Source of the DNA: Streptomyces lanatus
GTDB lineage: Bacteria; Actinomycetota; Actinomycetes; Streptomycetales; Streptomycetaceae
Assembly (NCBI RefSeq): GCF_014655715.1
Contig: NZ_BNBM01000002.1
Location: 1 to 64,000, forward strand
Direction: 5' to 3'
DNA: 64,000 bases
The notes under the pieces were generated by a model. The model worked only from the letters and a program-made list of their open reading frames with translations. It was not told the DNA's origin and searched no databases. Position 1 is the stretch's first letter. The number at the start of each line of letters is the position of its first letter. This document shows, one piece after another, positions 9,558 to 17,744 of this stretch. Made by a program: the position numbers and the translations under genes.

Positions 9558-10457
9558 AACGCTCCTCCATCACACGCCGGATCAACTCCGCCGAGTCCTT
9601 GAGGGAGAGGGCGGCGGCCTGGAGATGATCGTATCGGAGCGAGCAATCCTTGACGCTGTCCGGGTTGGCGGTGGGATGCCCGCTGCCGTACCCCTCGGTG
9701 TAGACGATGGTGGGATCGCTAGGGAAGCGGTAGACGTTGAATGAGCCCTGCAAACCCGCGTGCGCTCCGGCCGAAAACGGCAACACCTGGATGTTGACCC
9801 TCGGGTTGTGCTCGAAGGACAACAAGTGGGCCAATTGCTCGCGCATGATTGCCGGACCGCCCACTTCCTGGTGGAGCGCCGCCTCACCCAGGATCATCCA
9901 GAAGACCGGCGGCTCGCCCTTCTCGAAGATGCGCTGACGGGACAGCCGTACCTCGGTGCGGTCGTCGAGGTCGGTGTCATCCAGCACGCCGAGTACGGCA
10001 CGCGCGTACTCCTTGGTCTGTAGAAGTCCATGCACAACCTGCGACTGGAAGGTACAGATCTCCGTCGCCCGCGCCTCCAACTCCGCCACCTGCTGAAACC
10101 AGGCCGGAAGTTGACTACGCATCACCAGCTCATGCAGCCGGGACAACGCCCCGCCCGTCCCCAGCGCCGCATCCACCCGCTCACTGAAGGGCAGCGTCGG
10201 CAACTTGCGGGCCGTTTCGATCTGGCCGACCAGTGAGCCGGTGCAGTACACGATGCTTCCGAGCTGCTTCTGCGTCAGTCCCGCCGCCTCTCTGTACCGG
10301 CGTAGCTCGAAGCCGTAGTAGTCCAGCGGCGAGGCGCCCGGGTCGAGGGTGTTGATCTGGGTCACGCAGCGGCCCCTCTCTTGCAACTCGGCCCACTTCG
10401 GGACCTGTTGTGTCCGTTCGGTAGCCCAGAGTAGTTGCGCGAGGTCACGCTCGTACC

Positions 10458-10877
10458 GTGAACGGATACATTCCCCCCGCCTACCAGGCCCCCCGGCGTC
10501 CGCAGTACCGACTCCGACTCACCGTCAGCGAGCACTCCGCCCGGCATATCCGGGCCATCGCGCGCTCGCTGCTCGGTGAGTGGGAGATGGGCGAGCTGAC
10601 CGACGCCGTGGAGCTGGGTGTGACCGAGCTGGTTTCCAATGTCGTACGGCATGTGCCCGACCGGCGTTGTGAGGTCCTGATCCTGCGGCAGATGGCGGGA
10701 GTGCGGGTGGAGGTGACGGACGGGGCGGATCAGTTGCCGTCGCCGTCCTGCGACCACCCCCCCGACGCGGAGACGGGGCGCGGCCTTCTGCTCCTGGGCG
10801 CGGTGACGGAGAAGTGGGGTGTGGCGCGCTGCGCGGCGGGCGGTAAGACGGTGTGGTTCGAGTGCGGGGCGAGCTGA
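10458..10877 (+). CDS. Anti-sigma-factor-like HATPase (AbaA/RsbW type)
   Basis: 139 residues from a GTG at 10458. It has a GHKL ATP-binding fold: VELGVTELVSNVVRHV (N box), VRVEVTDGAD (G1-type) and ETGRGLLLLGAVTEKWGV (G2-type). Such stand-alone kinases act as serine-protein-kinase or anti-sigma switches and are regular members of WhiJ clusters. It is divergent from the XRE gene across about 92 bp. The last 148 bp overlap, on the opposite strand, the end of the next regulator gene. Confidence 0.85.
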   Translation: MNGYIPPAYQAPRRPQYRLRLTVSEHSARHIRAIARSLLGEWEMGELTDAVELGVTELVSNVVRHVPDRRCEVLILRQMAGVRVEVTDGADQLPSPSCDHPPDAETGRGLLLLGAVTEKWGVARCAAGGKTVWFECGAS

Positions 10878-11875
10878 AGGCGGGTGCGGCGGGAGACGAG
10901 GCGGTCCGCTTCCGGGGTGCGCTGGTAGTAGACGCGGTTGCCTTCGCGGGTGCGGTTGAGGAGTCCGACGCGGTACATCCGGGTGAGGTGGTACGACACC
11001 GTGGAGGCGCTCATGTGGTGGCGTTCGGCGAGTTCCGTGGTGGTGCGGGAGCTGCCGAGGTCCGCGAGGAGGAGCAGCCGGGCCTGTCCGATGACCTTGC
11101 CGAGTGAGTCCGCCCCGTTCGTGTCGTCGGCGGGGAGTTCGCCCTTCGGGCCGGGGCGTACCGGATAGGACAGGTGCGTTCCGTCCTCGCCCCAGGGGTC
11201 GTGCCGCAGCTGCCAGGTCCTGACCAGCGGGGAGGGGTGCAGGACGATGCGCCGCGTTTCGATGACGTTGCGCACGGCCGCGTCCTGGATGAGGAGCGTG
11301 CCCGACTCGTACGAGAACACGGGGTGCAGGGAGCTGAGCGTCGAGGCCAGTCCGCGTTCGGCCATGGAGGCGGCGCGGTGCCGGATGTCGCCCTCCATGA
11401 GCGGGCGCATCGCGTTCCAGCGGGTGGAGACGCAGGATGCCCAGAAGTGGCCCAGCTCGTCGGCCATCCGGCGGGCGAACGCCCGCTCCCCGCCCTCCAG
11501 CGCGGTGGTGATCCTGCGCAGTTCGCCATGGTCGGCGCGGTCGCCGCTTCTCGCGGTTCTCAGGAATCTGTTCATCTGGCGGGCGATCAAGTGGCCGGGA
11601 GTGTCTGCCACTTGCCGGAGTTCCTCCTCCAGTGAGGTGCGTCCGCCCCCGCCGGCGAACAGGAAACCCGGCACATAGTCACGCCGAGTTCTGCGGAACG
11701 CCATCAGCAGGGTGAGGTCGGGGCCTCTCAGGACCTTCGCGAGCGGCGGCTCGGCGAGGCGCCCGGCGCCGACGGCCGTCAGTCCGAAGTCGAGCAGAAA
11801 TCCCATCTGGGCCAGCGGGGAAACCACGAATCTCGCGTCCATGAGAGCGTCAGAAGCCAGGCGAACCGATATCAC
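10730..11875 (-). CDS. ArsR-family winged-helix regulator with DUF5937
   Basis: About 381 residues from a GTG at 11875 with GGGGGA just upstream; a 44-residue longer form from 12007 looks less likely. The N-terminal part (VISVRLASDALMDARFVVSP) is of the DUF5937 kind. A C-terminal ArsR HTH follows (LLLLADLGSSRTTTELAERH, SASTVSYHLTRMYRVGLL, REGNRVYYQRT). A basic, low-complexity tail of about 46 residues lies wholly within the antisense of the HATPase gene. Metal ligand cysteines typical of ArsR/SmtB are not apparent, so the signal is probably not a metal. Confidence 0.82.
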   Translation of the reverse strand: MISVRLASDALMDARFVVSPLAQMGFLLDFGLTAVGAGRLAEPPLAKVLRGPDLTLLMAFRRTRRDYVPGFLFAGGGGRTSLEEELRQVADTPGHLIARQMNRFLRTARSGDRADHGELRRITTALEGGERAFARRMADELGHFWASCVSTRWNAMRPLMEGDIRHRAASMAERGLASTLSSLHPVFSYESGTLLIQDAAVRNVIETRRIVLHPSPLVRTWQLRHDPWGEDGTHLSYPVRPGPKGELPADDTNGADSLGKVIGQARLLLLADLGSSRTTTELAERHHMSASTVSYHLTRMYRVGLLNRTREGNRVYYQRTPEADRLVSRRTRLQLAPHSNHTVLPPAAQRATPHFSVTAPRSRRPRPVSASGGWSQDGDGN

Positions 11876-12068
11876 CAATCCCCCAGGGTCGTTTACCGGC
11901 GCACCTTCGACCAGGTCAGGGATCGACCGGTGCGCGCAGACCACGCATACGGGAACCGGGAAACGGCCCCCGTCGCCGTTCGAACGGATCCTCACACGAC
12001 CCCGCACGTTCCACCAGCATGATTTGTGGGACAGAATCGCCGAATAACAGACATTCGAGCGTGTTCAA

Positions 12069-12114
12069 AGGTCCTTAGGTGGGTCTTTAGGTGGTCCTTA
12101 GGTGGGTCCTTGGG
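12069..12114. repeat. Short tandem repeat after the glycosyltransferase gene
   Basis: Four degenerate units of about 12 bases resembling GGTCCTTAGGTG lie head to tail immediately downstream of the glycosyltransferase stop codon (12115-12117). No function is evident. Confidence 0.5.
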
Positions 12115-13503
12115 TTATGGGCAGTTGCCGGGGCGGGCGTAGACCAGGATCTGCGCGCCGTGCACCGTGGTCCGGCGGCAGATCCGGAATTCGGTCCCGA
12201 GCACCTCGCGTTTGATCTTTTCCTGGGGGAAGGGGTCGAGCGGCTGGCCCGCGGGGTCGGTCAGTGCGATGACGCGGTCGGCGGCCAGGACGCGGCGCCG
12301 GATGGTCTCGGCGGGCAGTTCGGTGCCCTGGAGGGTGTGCGAGGCCGTCGGGGACTCGGCGAGCGCCACGTCGTCCAGGCGGTCGAGGACGGCCGGGCGG
12401 GACAGCAGCCACTCCCGGCGCCGGGCGGGCAGGAACAGCACGGCGTCCCCGTCGCGCGCGGAGGCCTCGACGGCTCGGGCGACGGCGACCACATCGTCCT
12501 TGCGGCTCTCGGGCGAGCGCACCAGCAGCGACCAGGGCAGCAGCACGGCGACCGCCGTACCGGCCGCCAGACAGGCCGTCAGGACGCGGGTCGGTACGGC
12601 GAGACGGTGGCGGTGCCGGATGGCGTGGGCCAGGGCGGCGCCGGTCAGCAGCGCCGGTCCGGTCATCCCGTACAGGACGTAGCGGTCGACGTACCAGGGC
12701 TTGGCGAGGGAGACCACCATCAGCAGACCGGTCGGGGCGAGCGCCAACGGGACGGCGAGGGTGGTCAGTTCGGATCGGCGCCGGAGAAGTCGGGCGAGCA
12801 GCAGAGTGACGGCGGCCATGGCCAGGAGCTGGAGCCAAGCGCTCAGGCTCGGGCGGCCCAGCCAGCCGAGTTGCCGGTCCGCCTGGCCCGAGCTCACCAC
12901 CATCAGGGGCAGCAGGGCCAGCCCCACCCCGGCCGCCGCCACGCCCCACCCCCGCCACACCGACTGCGGCACCCGCAGGCGCCACAGCGTCAGGGCGTGG
13001 GCCACCAGCGCCAGGGCGGCGAACTCGTGCAGCCAGCAGGAGAGCCCGAGCAGCAAGCCGTACACGGCCCACCAGCGAGGCAGTCCGGGTTCGCGGACCG
13101 CGCGCAGGAAGGCGTACGTCGCCCAGGTGACACCCGCGGTGACGAGTGCGTACGACCGTCCCTCCTGCGCGTACTGCTGGGTCACCGGCAGCAGCGCGAA
13201 GACCAGCCCGGCCAGGGTGCCGGCGAGCCGTCCCGACAGCCGGGCGCCGATCGCACCGACCCCGGCCGCCGCGCCGGCGGTCGCCAGGACCGAGGGCAGC
13301 CGCAGGGCGACGAGGCCGCCGTCCCACAGGGCGAAGACGGTGTGCATGAGGAGGTAGTACAGGCCGTGCACGGCGTCGATATGGCCTAACAGGCCCCACA
13401 GTTCGGCGAGCGGGCGGTGGGCGACCTGGTAGGTGACGGACTCGTCGCGCCACATGCTGTCCTGCCGGTCGATCCCCCACAGGCCGAGGGCGAGCGCGGC
13501 CAT
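12115..13503 (-). CDS. GT39/ArnT-like membrane glycosyltransferase (downstream paralogue)
   Basis: 462 residues from the first usable ATG, but the true start is probably 36 codons upstream (see 13609-13622). About ten membrane helices are predicted. The N-terminal loop carries WRDESVTYQVAHRP with the Asp-Glu pair typical of polyprenyl-phosphate-sugar-dependent GT-C enzymes. QQYAQEGRSYAL and YVDRYVLY are also conserved with the neighbouring gene at 13669-15279. It likely transfers a sugar from a polyprenyl phosphate donor on the outer face of the membrane; acceptor unknown. The two are tandem duplicates read in the same frame. Confidence 0.82.
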   Translation of the reverse strand: MAALALGLWGIDRQDSMWRDESVTYQVAHRPLAELWGLLGHIDAVHGLYYLLMHTVFALWDGGLVALRLPSVLATAGAAAGVGAIGARLSGRLAGTLAGLVFALLPVTQQYAQEGRSYALVTAGVTWATYAFLRAVREPGLPRWWAVYGLLLGLSCWLHEFAALALVAHALTLWRLRVPQSVWRGWGVAAAGVGLALLPLMVVSSGQADRQLGWLGRPSLSAWLQLLAMAAVTLLLARLLRRRSELTTLAVPLALAPTGLLMVVSLAKPWYVDRYVLYGMTGPALLTGAALAHAIRHRHRLAVPTRVLTACLAAGTAVAVLLPWSLLVRSPESRKDDVVAVARAVEASARDGDAVLFLPARRREWLLSRPAVLDRLDDVALAESPTASHTLQGTELPAETIRRRVLAADRVIALTDPAGQPLDPFPQEKIKREVLGTEFRICRRTTVHGAQILVYARPGNCP

Positions 13504-13608
13504 GGCCGGGACGATCAGGTGCAGGCCCCTGGTCCTGGCCCTGGCCCGGTCCTGCCGCGCAACCGTCGTCCGGGGGGCGTCGGCGAGCTCGCGGTCGACT
13601 TGCTGAGT

Positions 13609-13622
13609 GATGGTCTCCTCCT
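13609..13622 (-). promoter_or_regulatory. Strong ribosome site before an in-frame ATC codon
   Basis: On the minus strand AGGAGG (13622-13617), five spacer bases and ATC (13611-13609) stand in frame with the glycosyltransferase at 12115-13503. There is no ATG, GTG or TTG between this point and the ATG at 13503, which lies within the first hydrophobic segment. Initiation at ATC, or a changed start codon, would explain the arrangement. Confidence 0.5.
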
Positions 13623-13668
13623 GAGAAGTCGTGTCCTGAGAAGTCGTGCCGGTCTCCCGGCCTCTTGG

Positions 13669-15279
13669 TCAGCAGTGGTCACCGCGCCGGTACACCTCGA
13701 TCCGGGCCGTGCCGACGGCCGTTCGGGCGCACCGTGTGAAGTGGTCGCGCAGCGTCGCTTCCTTCGTCTCCTCCCGCGCACCGGTCTCGTGGCGCTCGCG
13801 CGCGGGCTCGCGCACCACCACGACTCGTGAGACGAGCAGGAGCCGGTCGGGGATGAGTGAGGGCGGCAACTCGGTGCCGTAGAGGGTGTGCGAGCGTTGC
13901 CGCGACTCGGCGAGCGCGAGATCGAGCGCGCCGTAGGAGGCGGGTTCGTGGCCGAGCGTCCAGACGCGGCGGCTGCCGGGGAGGAAGAGCACGCCGTCGC
14001 CCGGGGCCACGGTCTCCCGTAAGGCGTGGGATATGGCGGTGACGTCGTCGGTCCGGCTCTGCGGGCCGCGCAGATGGGTCCCGACCGGGCCCAACGCGGC
14101 CCCTACGGCCACGGCGGTCGACAGTGCCAGGAGCGTGCGGGCCCGCCCGGACCGCCACAGCGCGTCGAGCGCGGCGCCTGCGAGGAGGGCGAGGCCGGCC
14201 TGGGCGTACAGCACATACCGGTCGACGTAGAGCGGCTTGACCGCCGAGGCCAGCAGGAGCAGTGCCGGGGGCAGGGTGAGGAGGGGCAGCGCCGTCGTGT
14301 CGAGGCCGGTGCGCGGGTGGGCGGGCAGTGCTCGGCGCCGTAGTGCCACGCAGGCCAGTCCGATGCCCGTCGTCAGCAGGAATCCGGTGACGTCCCCGCC
14401 CATGGACACCTCGATCCAGGCGACCTGGCCGGACTGACGCAGGCTCAGCAGCACCAGCGGCGTGACCGTCGCCGCCGCGCAGCCGCCGGCCACCGCCCAC
14501 GCCACCACGGCCGCCCGGCCCGGGCGCGCGGCGAGCAGGGCGACGCCGTGCGCGACGAGCGCCAGCAGCGCGAACTCGTGCAACAGTCCGGCCGACGCGA
14601 CCAGTACGGCGTAACCGGCCCACCACGCGCGACGCCGATGCCGGGCGGTGCACGCCCGTAGCAACACCCACGTCTGAGCCACGACCAGCGCGGTCACCAA
14701 GGCGTACGACCGGCCCTCCTGCGCATAACGCTGCACCGCCGGAAGCAGGGCGAACACGACACCCGCGGCCAGTCCGGCACGCGGCCCGGCGAGTCTGCGT
14801 CCCAGCGCGGCGACCCCGGCCGTCGCCGCGGCCATGGCGAGGACGGAAGGCAGCCGCAGCGCGACCAGACCGCCTTCCCAGAGGCGGAACAGGCCGTGCA
14901 TGAGCAGGTAGTACAGGCCGTGCACGGCGTCGGCGTGACCGAGCGTCGCCCACAGCTCGGGCAGCTCGCGGTGGGCCATGTCGTAGGTCACGGCCTCGTC
15001 CTGCCAGAGGGAACCTTGGCGGCGGATGCCCCATAGGCCGGTCATGAGGGTGAGGAGTGGGGGCAGCCATACGGATGTGTGGTGGGCCGGGGTGGGTTGG
15101 GGTGGGGCTGGGGTTGGGGTCCGGCGGGCGGGTCGGTGGTCGAGGGGCGGGTGCAGCTGTGATGCGGCGATGGCGGACTCGGCTTTCGTCGTCGAGTGGT
15201 GGGCTCGGCAGCCGTCGAGTGGTGGGCTCCGCAGCCGTCGTGCGTTGGGCTCCGCAACCGACCTCACCAGCGCGCGCAT
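13669..15279 (-). CDS. GT39/ArnT-like membrane glycosyltransferase (upstream paralogue)
   Basis: About 536 residues from ATG 15279 with AGGGGA upstream; a TTG at 15312 is an alternative. The first ~80 residues are a hydrophilic Pro/Arg/His-rich tail. Then comes the same polytopic GT-C core as its downstream neighbour: WQDEAVTYDMAHRELPELW, AVHGLYYLLMHGLF, QRYAQEGRSYALVTAL and KPLYVDRYVLYAQ. The acidic pair in the first loop is the presumed catalytic/metal site. A soluble C-terminal domain of roughly 130 residues follows the membrane part. The gene overlaps a 23-bp tandem array and a G-rich tract near its start. Acceptor unknown. Confidence 0.83.
   Translation of the reverse strand: MRALVRSVAEPNARRLRSPPLDGCRAHHSTTKAESAIAASQLHPPLDHRPARRTPTPAPPQPTPAHHTSVWLPPLLTLMTGLWGIRRQGSLWQDEAVTYDMAHRELPELWATLGHADAVHGLYYLLMHGLFRLWEGGLVALRLPSVLAMAAATAGVAALGRRLAGPRAGLAAGVVFALLPAVQRYAQEGRSYALVTALVVAQTWVLLRACTARHRRRAWWAGYAVLVASAGLLHEFALLALVAHGVALLAARPGRAAVVAWAVAGGCAAATVTPLVLLSLRQSGQVAWIEVSMGGDVTGFLLTTGIGLACVALRRRALPAHPRTGLDTTALPLLTLPPALLLLASAVKPLYVDRYVLYAQAGLALLAGAALDALWRSGRARTLLALSTAVAVGAALGPVGTHLRGPQSRTDDVTAISHALRETVAPGDGVLFLPGSRRVWTLGHEPASYGALDLALAESRQRSHTLYGTELPPSLIPDRLLLVSRVVVVREPARERHETGAREETKEATLRDHFTRCARTAVGTARIEVYRRGDHC
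15083..15122 (+). other. G-quadruplex-prone tract
   Basis: The plus strand holds at least six runs of three to four guanines with one- or two-base loops, opposite the Pro-rich coding segment of the glycosyltransferase. The sequence satisfies the usual G4 pattern. Confidence 0.6.
15188..15256. repeat. Tandem repeat, 3 x 23 bp
   Basis: Three consecutive 23-base units (15188, 15211 and 15234) share the core GTCGAGTGGTGGGCTC, the third more diverged. The period is not a multiple of three, so each unit is read in a different frame in the overlapping glycosyltransferase N-terminus. Confidence 0.75.
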
Positions 15280-15378
15280 TGATAGGCAGTCCCCTGATGG
15301 ATCACCTATCAATTCGGTGACCGGCTAGCGTGACGTGCGGGTCCGTGGGCCGGGGCCCATCGACGAAGGAGTGAGCGC

Positions 15379-17016
15379 GTGGGACGCCGTGAGAGAGAGT
15401 TGGACCCCGACGAGGGGCCGGTCCAGCACCTCGCGCACGAGCTGCGTCGGCTGCGCGAGAAGGCGGGCAGTCCGTCGTACCGGGAACTGGCCCGCCGCGC
15501 CGGCTACTCCGCGCCGACCCTCTCCGAGGCGGCGGCGGGCAGGCGGCTCCCCTCCCTCCAGGTGACCCTCGCCTACGCCCGCGCGTGCGGCGCGGACCAG
15601 GCCGAGTGGGAGACGCGCTGGCGTGCCGTATCGGCCGGGGCCGAGCAGGAGGCGGCGGCCACCGCCGACGACACCGCTCCGGCGCCCTACCGCGGTCTGA
15701 CCCGGTACGGCGCCGACGACCGGGACCTGTTCTTCGGCCGGGACCCGGAGATAGAGCGGCTGTTACGGCTGACGGCCGAGCACCGTTTCGCGGCCCTGGT
15801 CGGCGCCTCGGGCAGCGGGAAGTCGTCGTTGCTGCGGGCGGGGTTGGTGCCGGCGCTGCGGGAGGGCGACGGCATCACAGGCCTCCGCCCCGCCGCCGTA
15901 CGGATCTGCACGCCGGGGCCCGATCCGGTGCGCGACCGGCGTGCCCTGCTGGCTCCGGTCGAGGGGGTGGAGGGGGACACGGTGGTGCTGGTCGATCAGT
16001 TCGAGGAGCTGTTCACGCTGTGTCAGGAACCGGCGCGGCGTCGGGAGTTCATCGAGATGCTGCTGACGGCGCGCGCCGCGGACAGCCGGCTGCGCGTTCT
16101 CATCGCCGTACGGGCCGACTTCTTCGGGCACTGCGCCGACCACCAGGGGCTCGCGGAGGCCGTCAACGACGCGCATCTGTTGGTCTCCGGCATGTCCGTG
16201 GAGCGGTTGCGCGAGGCGATCGTGCGGCCCGCGGGCGCGGCGGGGCTGCTCGTGGAACGGGCGGTGACGGAGCGCATCCTCGCCGAGGTCGCGGACGAGC
16301 CAGGCGGACTGCCGCTGATGTCGCACACGCTGCTGGAGCTGTGGCGGCGGCGCAAGGGCAAGCGTCTGACGCTCGCCGCGTACGAGACGATCGGCGGGGT
16401 GCGGGGTGCCGTCGCGCACACCGCGGAGGAGGTCTTCGAGCGACTGGAGCCCGCGGAGGCGGCGTCGGCCCGTGCCACACTGCTGCGGCTGATCTCGCCC
16501 GGTGAGGGAGGCCCGGACACCCGGCGGCCCGTCCCCCGTGCCGAACTCCAGGCCACGGGTGCCGCGGCCCTGGTGCTGGAGCGGCTGGTCGCGGCCCGGC
16601 TGGTGACGGCCGACGGGGACAGCGTGGAACTGGCGCACGAGGCGCTGATCACCGCCTGGCCCCGGCTGCGCCAGTGGGTCGAGGACGAGCGGGAACGGCT
16701 GCGGCTGCACCGGCGGCTGACCGAGGCGGCGAAGGTGTGGGAGGGGCTGGACCGGGACGCGGGGGCGTTGTACCGGGGGACGCTGCTGCGGGCCGCGCGG
16801 GCGGAGTTCATGACGGACAGCGGTACTCCGGCGCCCGAACTCAACGCGGTCGAGGCGGCCTTCCTCGCGGCGAGCGTGGCGGAGGACGAGCGGGCACTGC
16901 GCGAGGCGGCACGCTCGGCCCGGCGCGTGGAGGTGCTGATGACGCTGCTGGTCGTGGTGGTCATGAGCGCCCTGACCTCATGGGTGGTGTGGTTCTTCAC
17001 CCGCGAGCACCCCTGA
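15379..17016 (+). CDS. HTH-nSTAND1 ATPase with C-terminal membrane helix
   Basis: 545 residues from GTG 15379. An XRE-like HTH (YRELARRAGYSAPTLSEAAA, residues 30-60) is followed by the nSTAND1 entry motif YRGLTRYGADDRDLFFGRD. The P-loop is GASGSGKSSLLRAG (about 141) and Walker B is VVLVDQFEELF (about 205). A winged-helix region carries LAHEALITAWPRL. One membrane helix (about 516-536) precedes a short charged end. Streptomyces relatives usually continue into a long WD40 propeller; here that sensor region is absent and replaced by a membrane anchor. A regulated switch or a conflict-system role is possible; no effector or partner is adjacent. Confidence 0.87.
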   Translation: MGRRERELDPDEGPVQHLAHELRRLREKAGSPSYRELARRAGYSAPTLSEAAAGRRLPSLQVTLAYARACGADQAEWETRWRAVSAGAEQEAAATADDTAPAPYRGLTRYGADDRDLFFGRDPEIERLLRLTAEHRFAALVGASGSGKSSLLRAGLVPALREGDGITGLRPAAVRICTPGPDPVRDRRALLAPVEGVEGDTVVLVDQFEELFTLCQEPARRREFIEMLLTARAADSRLRVLIAVRADFFGHCADHQGLAEAVNDAHLLVSGMSVERLREAIVRPAGAAGLLVERAVTERILAEVADEPGGLPLMSHTLLELWRRRKGKRLTLAAYETIGGVRGAVAHTAEEVFERLEPAEAASARATLLRLISPGEGGPDTRRPVPRAELQATGAAALVLERLVAARLVTADGDSVELAHEALITAWPRLRQWVEDERERLRLHRRLTEAAKVWEGLDRDAGALYRGTLLRAARAEFMTDSGTPAPELNAVEAAFLAASVAEDERALREAARSARRVEVLMTLLVVVVMSALTSWVVWFFTREHP

Positions 17017-17267
17017 CGGACCCACAACCCTCTATCGGCCGCGTTTTTCGGCCAACCAATAAACGGAGGGGACCCATCCGTCATTCGAAACCACTCTAAA
17101 CACTCACGTGACCCATCCCGTCTTCTTCATTCGAATCCGGCTGCCGCAATTTCACGCCATTCCATATCCGGCCAATGCGTCGATGATTCATTGACGAGAT
17201 CATGCCGGCCGGGTTGGAATTACTCGCGTCGGAACGCTCCACCCCCCGAATTGGAGAGAAGGACGAA

Positions 17268-17648
17268 ATGCGACGCAGAATTACTGCCGCCATTGGCTCC
17301 GTCATGCTCATGGGTGCGGCTTCGGTCGGTCTCGCCCAGTCGGCGACCGCCGCCGAGGTCGGAACTCAGGCCACCTACTTCTGGCTCTTCCAGCACGACA
17401 GCTACGGCGGCAGCAGCAAGAACTTCTCGGGCGACGACCGCGACCTGAGCAACACGTTCTGGAACGGCACGTCGAGCAAGGTCGACAACGGTGCCAGCTC
17501 GATGAAGAACCAGACCGGCCGCGATGTGGCCCTCTACCAGAACGTCGGCTGCTCCGGCGACAACTACTTCGCTCGGGCGAACTCCGTCGACGCCGACTTC
17601 AGCAACAACGAGTTCGACAACAAGGCCTCCTGCGTCGACTTCCGGTAA
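17268..17648 (+). CDS. Secreted beta/gamma-crystallin-like protein (peptidase inhibitor I36 type)
   Basis: 126 residues; ATG preceded by GGAGAGAAGGA. The signal peptide ends near SATAAE. The mature part shows FWLFQHDSYGGSSKNFSGDD, a Greek-key-like FxxxxYGG...F pattern, and ends DFSNNEFDNKASCVDFR with paired cysteines (VGCSGDN, ASCVD). Members of this group include the I36 inhibitor SMI. The role is probably extracellular, either protease inhibition or stress stabilisation. The upstream 250 bp is visibly less GC-rich than its surroundings and contains no gene. Confidence 0.8.
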   Translation: MRRRITAAIGSVMLMGAASVGLAQSATAAEVGTQATYFWLFQHDSYGGSSKNFSGDDRDLSNTFWNGTSSKVDNGASSMKNQTGRDVALYQNVGCSGDNYFARANSVDADFSNNEFDNKASCVDFR

Positions 17649-17656
17649 TCCCCTCG

Positions 17657-17688
17657 AAGGCGGTGCCGGTGCGCAACGGCACCGCCTT
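17657..17688 (+). terminator. Terminator hairpin
   Basis: AAGGCGGTGCC pairs with GGCACCGCCTT across ten bases, eight bases past the stop codon, and is followed by TCCCC. Confidence 0.8.
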
Positions 17689-17744
17689 TCCCCTGCTCGA
17701 AGCCCTTGCTCGAAGCCGCTCGCCGGACGACGAAAGGCCCCCGC

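Noticed and set aside
12091..13389. Long plus-strand frame over the GT39 gene
   Set aside because: Low-complexity Gly/Gln/Arg sequence typical of antisense frames; the minus-strand frame has membrane helices and conserved motifs.
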